Assembly (NCBI RefSeq): GCF_050896395.1
Contig: NZ_JBPBBA010000004.1
Span: 62,001 to 126,000, forward strand
Direction: 5' to 3'
From: Nioella aestuarii
GTDB lineage: Bacteria > Pseudomonadota > Alphaproteobacteria > Rhodobacterales > Rhodobacteraceae
Length of the DNA stretch: 64,000 nt
This document shows, piece after piece, positions 34,785-41,788 of this stretch; position 1 is the stretch's first letter, and every line of letters starts with the position of its first letter. A model generated the notes under the pieces. The model was given only the letters and a program-made list of their open reading frames with translations, was not told the DNA's origin and searched no databases. The position numbers were made by a program, and so were the translations under genes.

Positions 34785-35483
34785 ATGATTCATGATTATG
34801 ACACCATGTTCAAATCCCATGTGGAACAGTCCGAACGGCGTCAGGCTAATGCCGATCTCATGGCAGAGATCCTGTGGGCCTATCTGCAACCCAAGTCGGT
34901 CATTGATCTGGGCTGCGGTCTTGGGTTTTTCCTGAGGGCCTGCAAGGCGAAGGGTGCGTCGATCAAGGGCGTGGACGGGGATTGGATTGATCCCGAAGAT
35001 AGTGTGGTTCCCAAATCGGTGCGTCAGGTCGCTGATCTGAACCGGCCTTACAAGGCCCGCAAGCGCTATGACCTAGCCACCACGATCGAAGTGGCGGAGC
35101 ATTTGTCGCCCGAGCGATCCGAGGGGTTCGTCGACGATCTTTGCGCCCTATCGGATGTTGTGCTGTTCTCGGCCGGCGTGCCGGGGCAGGGTGGGGCCGG
35201 CCATATCAACCTGCGCTTTCAGGGCGAGTGGGCCGAGATGTTCCAGGATCGTGGCTATGCCTGCTACGATCCGATCCGCCGCCGGATCGCATCCTTTGAC
35301 GCGGTGCTTCCGTGGTTGATGCAGAATGTCCTGCTCTATGTGAAGGATGGCGTCGAGGTCAGTCCGTCCCTTGCAGAACACCGCATCCATCCGCGCGCAG
35401 CCTCTTATGTGTGCGACTGGCATTACAACAGACGGATCAAGACGTTTCAGCGTCGCCTACGGGCCGCAAGGAAGAAGACGTAA
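34785..35483 (+). CDS. Class I SAM-dependent methyltransferase within nuo locus
   Basis: 232 residues. Motif I is SVIDLGCGLGFFLRACKAKG, an acidic residue follows at KGVDGDW, and the catalytic-side segment is DLATTIEVAEHL, all of the class I methyltransferase fold. The target is unknown. GGAGGC precedes ATG 34785. It sits after the nuoE terminator, so it needs its own promoter or read-through. Confidence 0.82.
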   Translation: MIHDYDTMFKSHVEQSERRQANADLMAEILWAYLQPKSVIDLGCGLGFFLRACKAKGASIKGVDGDWIDPEDSVVPKSVRQVADLNRPYKARKRYDLATTIEVAEHLSPERSEGFVDDLCALSDVVLFSAGVPGQGGAGHINLRFQGEWAEMFQDRGYACYDPIRRRIASFDAVLPWLMQNVLLYVKDGVEVSPSLAEHRIHPRAASYVCDWHYNRRIKTFQRRLRAARKKT

Positions 35484-35563
35484 CCTATTTTTTCGAGAAA
35501 ATCCTTCCCAGATCAGGGGCGGCTGGTGTCTACTTGCCGCGAATGGGAAAAAGGGGAAGTGAA

Positions 35564-36262
35564 ATGTCTGCACAGAATGACAGCACGAACTGCCATACAA
35601 ACTGCCTGATCGCCGGGATTGTCCTTGGGGTCATTGTGTTCTTGATCCTGAAATTTGCCGCAGGTTGGGGCCTATTGATGGCGCTAATCCTCGGGCTTGT
35701 TGTGGCGGTTCTTGGGACGATCGTGCTGAGGATGCTTCTGTGCACAGAGAGCGCGGCAAGCACCCTGGAGGCATCCACGCCCCGCCCAACACCGGCGCCA
35801 GCACCTGAACCAGCGCCAGAGCCAGCACCCGAGCCGGTAGTTGCGGAGGAGCCAGAACCTGTCGCTGTCGCGCCAGAACCTGAGCCGGCCGCAGAACCGG
35901 AACCCGCAGCGGAGCCGGAACCCGTCGCTGTCGCGCCGGAGCCCGCGCCGGAAGCAGAAGTGGCAGAGCCCGCCGTTGCACAGCCCGTTGCCATGGAAGC
36001 TGCACGCGAAGGCGGAGCGGATGATTTGAAGCGGATCAAGGGTGTAGGTCCGAAATTGGAGCAACTGCTGCACTCGCTCGGTATCTATCACTTCGATCAG
36101 ATTGCCGCTTGGGGGCCTGCCGAAGTGGCCTGGATGGATGACAATCTGCAAGGCTTCCGGGGCCGTGTGACCCGTGATGACTGGGTCGCGCAGGCAGGGC
36201 TATTGGCCGCAGGGGAAGAGACAGATTTCTCAAGAAAAGTTGACGAAGGCGATGTATATTGA
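35564..36262 (+). CDS. Membrane-anchored protein with H3TH-like domain (COG3743 type)
   Basis: 232 residues in three parts: two hydrophobic helices (about 14-60), a long Pro/Glu/Ala linker with repeated PEP units (about 70-140), and a C-terminal domain (153-232) containing KGVGPKLEQLLHSLGIYHFD and QIAAWGPAEVAWMDDNL. That domain matches the NuoE extension closely, including the WGP and DDWVAQA positions. COG3743 is called a predicted 5' DNA nuclease, but no catalytic residues are recognisable. The start follows AAGGGGAAGTG. Confidence 0.8.
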   Translation: MSAQNDSTNCHTNCLIAGIVLGVIVFLILKFAAGWGLLMALILGLVVAVLGTIVLRMLLCTESAASTLEASTPRPTPAPAPEPAPEPAPEPVVAEEPEPVAVAPEPEPAAEPEPAAEPEPVAVAPEPAPEAEVAEPAVAQPVAMEAAREGGADDLKRIKGVGPKLEQLLHSLGIYHFDQIAAWGPAEVAWMDDNLQGFRGRVTRDDWVAQAGLLAAGEETDFSRKVDEGDVY

Positions 36263-36304
36263 CCTCTGGGAGGATGTGTTTGATCATCCAAGAGGACAAC
36301 CGAC

Positions 36305-36889
36305 ATGAAACTTGCAGAAGACATCTGGCTGGGATCTGTCGCGGCCCGTAACAACCTGATCGCGGCCGCGAACTACTCGGCCGCGTTCTACGGAAATGCT
36401 GCGGTGCAGAGCTGGTCTTTGGGCCTGACCGCGCCGCAGGTGTTCTGGTCCGCCATGGCCCGCGCCTTTGACGAAAAGCCAATGAATGCTGATGAGGCGC
36501 CGATGGCTGAGGCCCACGTGCTGACCGTGGTGGAGACCGCACCGGAACCCGTAGCGGCGGAACCTGAAGCAGCCGTTGAGCCAGAGCCAGCGCCAGAACC
36601 GGCCCCGGTCTCGGTTGATGTTGAAACGGCCCCCGAAGCCCCTCAGGTCGATGCCCCCAACCCGCATTTGCTGGACGCACCGCGCGGGGGCTTGGCTGAC
36701 GACCTGAAGCTGATCAAGGGCATCGGGGCCAAACTGGAAGCGGGTCTGAATGAGATTGGGATTTACCATTTCGATCAGATCGCCGGGCTGGATGAGGCTG
36801 GAATCGACTGGCTGGACGAGCATCTGGCAGGCTTCAAACGCAGCTGTGCGCGCTTTGATCTGGTTACTGGGGCGGGCGAATTCGTCTGA
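36305..36889 (+). CDS. Second H3TH-like domain protein
   Basis: 194 residues. An N-terminal helical segment (about 1-60, ending SAMARAFDEKP) recalls phasin-like helices only vaguely; a PEP-rich acidic linker follows (about 80-125); the C-terminal domain (132-194) has KGIGAKLEAGLNEIGIYHFD and a degenerated end lacking the WGP and WVAQA positions of its two neighbours. It looks like a diverged tandem duplicate. An intrinsic terminator lies 29 bases after its stop. Confidence 0.78.
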   Translation: MKLAEDIWLGSVAARNNLIAAANYSAAFYGNAAVQSWSLGLTAPQVFWSAMARAFDEKPMNADEAPMAEAHVLTVVETAPEPVAAEPEAAVEPEPAPEPAPVSVDVETAPEAPQVDAPNPHLLDAPRGGLADDLKLIKGIGAKLEAGLNEIGIYHFDQIAGLDEAGIDWLDEHLAGFKRSCARFDLVTGAGEFV

Positions 36890-36917
36890 CGCCTAGGGCT
36901 CTGACCCCAAAAATATG

Positions 36918-36945
36918 AACGCGCTGGCCCGTCCGGCGCGTTTTT
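36918..36945 (+). terminator. Intrinsic terminator before the nuoF block
   Basis: AACGCGCTGG-CCCGT-CCGGCGCGTT followed by TTT. The 10-bp stem has one G:T pair. Together with 34688-34716 it isolates the methyltransferase and H3TH genes from both nuoA-E and nuoF-N. Confidence 0.88.
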
Positions 36946-37043
36946 CCGTTCCGGGAGCGTGTTTTGCACTGCGGGACAGTGGACATTCCCCGCCGCTCTG
37001 CCGTAAACCGGGCCAAACCGCTAGCGACCCGAGGCCAGGCCCA

Positions 37044-37274
37044 ATGCCCGACGCCCCCCGGACTGTTCCCCCCCAGGCCCGCAAGGCCCGTATCGCTGCC
37101 GCTGTGATGGCTGCGACCATGGTTCTGTGGATGGGGGCGCAGCTTCTGGGTGGACAGCTTGGCCTGCCCGTGCGCTATGTGTTTCTGTTCGACCTTGCGG
37201 CAATTGCGGCTCTGGTCTGGGCCTTGATCGTGACGTATCAGGTCTGGCAAGCCCGCCGCGCAGAAAGGGACTGA
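37044..37274 (+). CDS. DUF5337-type small membrane protein
   Basis: 76 residues with two hydrophobic helices (ARIAAAVMAATMVLWMG and LFDLAAIAALVWALIVTYQV) between basic ends, the layout of the DUF5337 proteins found beside nuoF in Rhodobacteraceae. ATG 37044 is favoured over an upstream in-frame ATG that would place the start inside the terminator hairpin. It ends two bases before the nuoF ATG. Function unknown; possibly a complex I accessory. Confidence 0.75.
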   Translation: MPDAPRTVPPQARKARIAAAVMAATMVLWMGAQLLGGQLGLPVRYVFLFDLAAIAALVWALIVTYQVWQARRAERD

Positions 37275-37276
37275 GG

Positions 37277-38575
37277 ATGCTTCAGGACAAAGACCGGATC
37301 TTTACCAATATCTACGGCATGCATGACCGCACTCTTGCGGGCGCTCAGGCGCGCGGCCACTGGGATGGCACCAAGGACCTGATCGGTCTGGGCCGCGACA
37401 AGATTGTCGAGATCATGAAAGCATCGGGTCTGCGGGGTCGGGGCGGGGCTGGCTTCCCCACCGGTCTGAAATGGTCGTTCATGCCGAAGGAATCGGATGG
37501 CCGCCCGTCCTACCTGGTGATCAACGCCGACGAATCCGAGCCGGGCACCTGCAAGGACCGGGAGATCATGCGCAACGATCCCCATACGCTGATCGAGGGC
37601 GCGCTGATTGCTTCCTTCGCAATGGGCGCGCATGTCAGCTATATCTACATCCGTGGTGAATATATCCGCGAGCGCGAGGCGCTTCAGGCCGCGATTGACG
37701 AGGCCTATGACGCCGGGATGCTTGGCAAAAACGCTGCCGGATCGGGCTGGGATTTCGACCTTTACCTGCATCATGGGGCCGGGGCCTATATCTGCGGTGA
37801 AGAAACCGCGCTGATCGAAAGCCTAGAAGGCAAGAAGGGTATGCCCCGGATGAAGCCGCCGTTTCCGGCAGGCGCGGGCCTTTATGGCTGCCCCTCGACC
37901 GTGAACAATGTGGAATCCATTGCCGTTGTGCCGACCATCCTGCGCCGGGGCGCGGAGTGGTTCGCGGGCTTTGGCCGTCCGAACAACGCAGGGACGAAGC
38001 TCTTTGCGATCTCTGGTCATGTGAACAACCCCTGTGTTGTGGAAGAGGCGATGTCGATCAGCTTTGAAGAGTTGATCGAGAAGCATTGCGGCGGCATTCG
38101 CGGTGGCTGGGACAATCTGCTGGCGGTGATCCCCGGCGGCTCCTCGGTTCCTTGTGTGCGCGGCGAGAACATGCGCGATGCGATCATGGATTTCGACTAT
38201 CTGCGCAACGATCTGCAGTCGGGTCTGGGCACCGCCGCCGTCATCGTCATGGACAAGTCGACCGATATCGTGAAGGCGATCTGGCGGCTGTCGAAGTTCT
38301 ACAAGCATGAAAGCTGTGGCCAGTGCACGCCGTGCCGCGAAGGTACCGGCTGGATGATGCGCGTCATGGATCGTCTCGTTCGCGGCGAGGCGGAACTGGA
38401 AGAGATTGACATGCTATTCCAGGTCACCAAGCAGGTTGAAGGCCACACGATCTGCGCCCTTGGCGACGCTGCGGCATGGCCGATCCAGGGCCTGATCCGT
38501 AACTTCCGCGACGAGATCGAGGACCGGATCAAGGCACAGAAAGCCGGTCGGGCCAGCGCGGTCGCGGCGGAGTAA
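37277..38575 (+). CDS. nuoF: NADH-quinone oxidoreductase subunit F
   Basis: 432 residues, the NADH-binding flavoprotein. The FMN/NADH loop GLRGRGGAGFPTGLKWSF, INADESEPGTCKDREIMR and the [4Fe-4S] ligand run HESCGQCTPCREGT are present, with the fourth cysteine in GHTICALGDAAAWP. ATG 37277 follows TGAGG. It takes electrons from NADH into complex I. Confidence 0.97.
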   Translation: MLQDKDRIFTNIYGMHDRTLAGAQARGHWDGTKDLIGLGRDKIVEIMKASGLRGRGGAGFPTGLKWSFMPKESDGRPSYLVINADESEPGTCKDREIMRNDPHTLIEGALIASFAMGAHVSYIYIRGEYIREREALQAAIDEAYDAGMLGKNAAGSGWDFDLYLHHGAGAYICGEETALIESLEGKKGMPRMKPPFPAGAGLYGCPSTVNNVESIAVVPTILRRGAEWFAGFGRPNNAGTKLFAISGHVNNPCVVEEAMSISFEELIEKHCGGIRGGWDNLLAVIPGGSSVPCVRGENMRDAIMDFDYLRNDLQSGLGTAAVIVMDKSTDIVKAIWRLSKFYKHESCGQCTPCREGTGWMMRVMDRLVRGEAELEEIDMLFQVTKQVEGHTICALGDAAAWPIQGLIRNFRDEIEDRIKAQKAGRASAVAAE

Positions 38576-38580
38576 CCGGA

Positions 38581-39327
38581 TTGTCTGTTCTCCATCGGAT
38601 CCAGGGTTTGTTTTGGGGCAAGTCGGTCGGAATTGAAGGAATGGCCTATGAGGGCTCCGTTCCGGCTGCTTCTGACATGTCCGGGGATCTTGAAAGGTTT
38701 TTCTGGTCGAACGACGGTCCGATCGTTCACAAGTGGCTGCACTATTTCCCCATCTACGAGCGGTATTTCGGGGCCTTTAAGGGAAAGCCTGTCCGGTTTC
38801 TCGAAATTGGCGTATCCAAGGGCGGCTCCCTTGACATGTGGCGCAGCTATTTCGGCCCGGAGGCGGTGATCTTCGGGATAGATATTGATCCGAATTGTGC
38901 CGAGTTCGACGGCCGCAGCGGCGCTGTCAGAATAGGATCGCAGGACGATCCGGAGTTTCTTGCAAAGGTCGTTGAAGAAATGGGCGGGCTGGATCTCGTC
39001 CTTGACGACGGTAGCCACCATTCGCGTCATATCCGCAAGTCGCTCGATACACTCTTTCCCCTGCTGTCTGACGGGGGAGTATATATGATCGAGGATCTGC
39101 ACGCAGCATATTGGCCGAGCTTCGGTGGCGGATACCGTCGCCCCTCCAGTTTCATGGAGGTGGTGAAAGTCATGATTGATGACATGCACCATTGGTATCA
39201 CAGCCGAGGCGAGAAGGTGCAGGCAACGGCCGGGGGCCTGTCCGGGCTGCATGTTCACGACTCCATTACTGTGCTGGAAAAACAAGCACTGTCGCGCCCG
39301 GCTCATGCGCAGCGTGGGCGGAACTAA
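38581..39327 (+). CDS. SAM-dependent methyltransferase-like protein between nuoF and nuoG
   Basis: 248 residues. The segment RFLEIGVSKGGSLDMWRSYF followed by VIFGIDIDPNC is a class I methyltransferase motif I with its acidic partner, and LDLVLDDGSHHSRHIRKSL plus YMIEDLHAAYWPSF match the MycE/CmcI-type macrocin O-methyltransferase-like group. Start TTG 38581 is chosen because GGAG lies eight bases upstream; ATG 38641 is an alternative. The substrate is unknown. Confidence 0.75.
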   Translation: MSVLHRIQGLFWGKSVGIEGMAYEGSVPAASDMSGDLERFFWSNDGPIVHKWLHYFPIYERYFGAFKGKPVRFLEIGVSKGGSLDMWRSYFGPEAVIFGIDIDPNCAEFDGRSGAVRIGSQDDPEFLAKVVEEMGGLDLVLDDGSHHSRHIRKSLDTLFPLLSDGGVYMIEDLHAAYWPSFGGGYRRPSSFMEVVKVMIDDMHHWYHSRGEKVQATAGGLSGLHVHDSITVLEKQALSRPAHAQRGRN

Positions 39328-39474
39328 GCCAGATACTTCTCCAAGTCGCGGGGGAGGCGCCGTCGGATTTGGTGCATCTGCGTCGCCAATGGGCGCGGCT
39401 TGAACCCTTACTAACCCTTCGTCAAAATTTCTGTATAAGCTTATTGTCGTGATTTCAATGACGGAGACGATTTT

Positions 39475-40047
39475 ATGAGATCTATTGTTTTTGCCTTGGG
39501 CGTTTCGCTCACGTTCTCTGGCATGGCCCAAGCCCAAAGCCTTGAGGACCTGATTGCTGGCGAGATGATTTTCTCGCTGGAGGAATACGGAGATCTGGTG
39601 CGCACCAATTTCCGCGCGTCTGCTTCGGGGCATTCGAACGGGATCGCCTATACACTGACTGGCGAGCGGGGGTCGTCCATCTTCACCGGCTATTCCAATG
39701 ACTGGGAAGATCAGGAGTTCAACGACCTTCCCATGCCGCATGATGCGATCCATATCGGTAGCAATTTCACTCTGACCTTCGATGAACCGGTACAGGCGCT
39801 GCTGGTCGCAACCGCCAATGATAATAATACCGGGGATGGATTCGATTTCTCCATGACGCCGCTTGAGACCGTCGATATCGAGATGCAGGGCACGTTCATG
39901 CGCAGCCTCGATCCGCGCGGCACGCTGGCGTTGTTCGTTTTGGTGGAACCCGCCGAGGTTTGGGAAAGCATATCCGAGGACGCGATCTCCGACGGGATCG
40001 ACCTTGCCTTTTTCGCCTATCCGGTCTGGCCTCTGGTTATGGAGTGA
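39475..40047 (+). CDS. Secreted protein of unknown function
   Basis: 190 residues with a signal peptide (MRSIVFALGVSLTFSGMAQA, then QSLEDL). The mature part is acidic and beta-rich in appearance (IAYTLTGERGSSIFTGYSND, NFTLTFDEPVQALLVATAND) with no recognised family. CGGAGACG precedes the ATG. Codon use is somewhat less GC-biased than in the nuo genes around it. It would act in the periplasm or outside. Confidence 0.6.
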   Translation: MRSIVFALGVSLTFSGMAQAQSLEDLIAGEMIFSLEEYGDLVRTNFRASASGHSNGIAYTLTGERGSSIFTGYSNDWEDQEFNDLPMPHDAIHIGSNFTLTFDEPVQALLVATANDNNTGDGFDFSMTPLETVDIEMQGTFMRSLDPRGTLALFVLVEPAEVWESISEDAISDGIDLAFFAYPVWPLVME

Positions 40048-40106
40048 GTTTCAAGTCGCTGCAGAGCTTGTTACGCTCGGAACGATGATAGACCGGGGCG
40101 AACGCA

Positions 40107-40592
40107 ATGACGGAAAAGCCTGACACAACGCCGAGTAAGGGATGGCTGACGCGGGAACGCAACGGAATTGCCTCCTTCGCGGACCTGACACGCATCCTTT
40201 TGGCGGTGATCGCCGGGCTTGTCGCGTTTTGGCAATTCAATCAGCAATGGCAGATCGAGAATGAGCGTGGCGCCCGGGCCGCCTATCGCGAGTTCCTGAT
40301 CATCTCGATGAACAACCCCGAGATGTCGCGGCCTGACTTGCTGGAGCGGGACGCGACCCCGATCGAGAACGAGCGCTATTTCTGGTACGTCAACCTGATG
40401 AGCCAGACCTTCGAAGAGGTCTTTGCCCATGTCCCGGAGGTCGACGCATGGGTCGCCATCGCGGAAATCCAGATCGCGTATCACTGCGGGTTCTATCTGG
40501 GCGATGATTATGATCCGGCGCTTTATTCTTCGCGCTTCAGGGAAACGGTGGATCGGATCATTGATGAGGATCCCCTTGGATTCTGTTACTGA
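40107..40592 (+). CDS. Single-span membrane protein of unknown function
   Basis: 161 residues. One hydrophobic helix (about 28-42, ILLAVIAGLVAFWQF) follows a basic N-terminus; the rest is a soluble domain rich in aromatic residues (NERYFWYVNLMSQTFEEV, AEIQIAYHCGFYLGDDYDP). No family recognised. It lies in the run of unknowns between nuoF and nuoG. Confidence 0.6.
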   Translation: MTEKPDTTPSKGWLTRERNGIASFADLTRILLAVIAGLVAFWQFNQQWQIENERGARAAYREFLIISMNNPEMSRPDLLERDATPIENERYFWYVNLMSQTFEEVFAHVPEVDAWVAIAEIQIAYHCGFYLGDDYDPALYSSRFRETVDRIIDEDPLGFCY

Positions 40593-40723
40593 CCTGTGTC
40601 CTCAAGCCCATGATGCTTTGGGCGGCCCCGTTGAAAGCATTGATGAATCCTATGCAAAAGGGTAGAGTGTCGCCAAATGAGCACCCGAAAACGGGGCGAG
40701 TGGTTTCCTCTGTGGAGGCGGCA

Positions 40724-41017
40724 GTGACAGATCAACGCGCATATGACGGCGGCAGGCCGGTTTTGGTGGGTGTCTACCGGGTATGGGTGGTCGCCGTTTT
40801 CGTATGCTTTGCAGCGCTTGGCATTTGGCTGGGATACACATGGGGGATCGGCGGATCGATCCTTGGCACCGTGATCGGGGCTATGCTTGCGGGCATGGTG
40901 ATGATGGTGCTCAACACCCCAGAAAAGCTGGAAGCGGCGATTTACACGACACTTGGGATCAGCTTTGTCGGATTGGTGATTTACCTCATCATTGCCTATT
41001 GGGGTGTTCGGCTCTGA
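40724..41017 (+). CDS. Small three-helix membrane protein of unknown function
   Basis: 97 residues from GTG 40724, which has GGAGG five bases upstream; an ATG at 40610 would add 38 residues without family-like features. Three hydrophobic helices (VWVVAVFVCFAALGIWLG, ILGTVIGAMLAGMVMMVL, ISFVGLVIYLIIAYWG) make up most of the protein. No motif recognised. Confidence 0.58.
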   Translation: MTDQRAYDGGRPVLVGVYRVWVVAVFVCFAALGIWLGYTWGIGGSILGTVIGAMLAGMVMMVLNTPEKLEAAIYTTLGISFVGLVIYLIIAYWGVRL

Positions 41018-41140
41018 CATTCGGAAACCGGCGGGAACGGGCCGATTCAAGTGCATAGCAGGCGCCTGTTATTGAATGTCAGGCCCCGCTGCCCCCATCT
41101 TGTCCACGGTTCCAGACTCACTTGCTAAGGATTTACACGA

Positions 41141-41545
41141 ATGCATCGACTGTTCCCGGTTTTTTTGATGGCCCTATTTGCGGCCCAACCGGCACTTGCC
41201 GACCAATGGGATGCACTCAGAGAAGATGAACGGGTGCATAACGGGCTGCTGGTGGTCACCATCGGCGCACATATCCAGGACACTTGCCCTGACATCGAGG
41301 CAAGAACCATAGCCTCTACATCCTTTATGCTTGGATTGGCGCATCACGCGATGTCGCTTGGCTACAGCCGGGATGAGATTCGGCAATATATCGACGACGA
41401 GGACGAGAGAGAGCGGTACTTCTCGCTCGCGCGCGCCTACTTTGCGCAACGCGGCGTTCATTCCGAAGATGACGTCGAAGGCGCCTGCCGTGTCGGACGT
41501 CAGGAGATCGCTGATCGCACGACGGTTGGCAGGCTATTGCACTAG
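41141..41545 (+). CDS. DUF5333-type secreted protein
   Basis: 134 residues with signal peptide MHRLFPVFLMALFAAQPALA. The mature part (HIQDTCPDIEARTIAS, MSLGYSRDEIRQYIDD, DVEGACRVGRQEI) with two cysteines fits DUF5333 proteins encoded next to nuoG in Rhodobacteraceae. These are sometimes labelled NADH dehydrogenase subunit by position, but no complex I function is shown. A hairpin follows the gene at 41578. Confidence 0.7.
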   Translation: MHRLFPVFLMALFAAQPALADQWDALREDERVHNGLLVVTIGAHIQDTCPDIEARTIASTSFMLGLAHHAMSLGYSRDEIRQYIDDEDERERYFSLARAYFAQRGVHSEDDVEGACRVGRQEIADRTTVGRLLH

Positions 41546-41577
41546 TCAATTTTTCGATAAAATTCGAACCAATTCAC

Positions 41578-41604
41578 CATGCCCGCCCCCAAAAGGCGGG
41601 CATG
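41578..41604. terminator. Stem-loop between DUF5333 gene and nuoG
   Basis: CATGCCCGCC-CCCAAAA-GGCGGGCATG: a perfect 10-bp stem without a following T-run on either strand. It is either a terminator that does not depend on a U tail or an RNA-processing/stability hairpin ahead of nuoG. Confidence 0.55.
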
Positions 41605-41788
41605 TGCGCATTAGGCGCGGAAATATACCGGTGCAATCCGAGTTATCCGCTTGAAAAATGCTGCCATCACGTTGCAAAAGCTGGCCAATCGCGGCACTAG
41701 GGTGGCACGGCAATTTTCCGCGTGAATCCGGGCGGGGCTTGCGGTAGACACGCCGCCAACCGGAGCAAGCGACGCGCAAGGGTGAAGC

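Noticed and set aside
35770..35960. Tandem GAG-CCA-type units that look like a repeat array or CRISPR
   Set aside because: They are in-frame codons for a Pro/Glu/Ala linker; no constant repeat-spacer structure exists.
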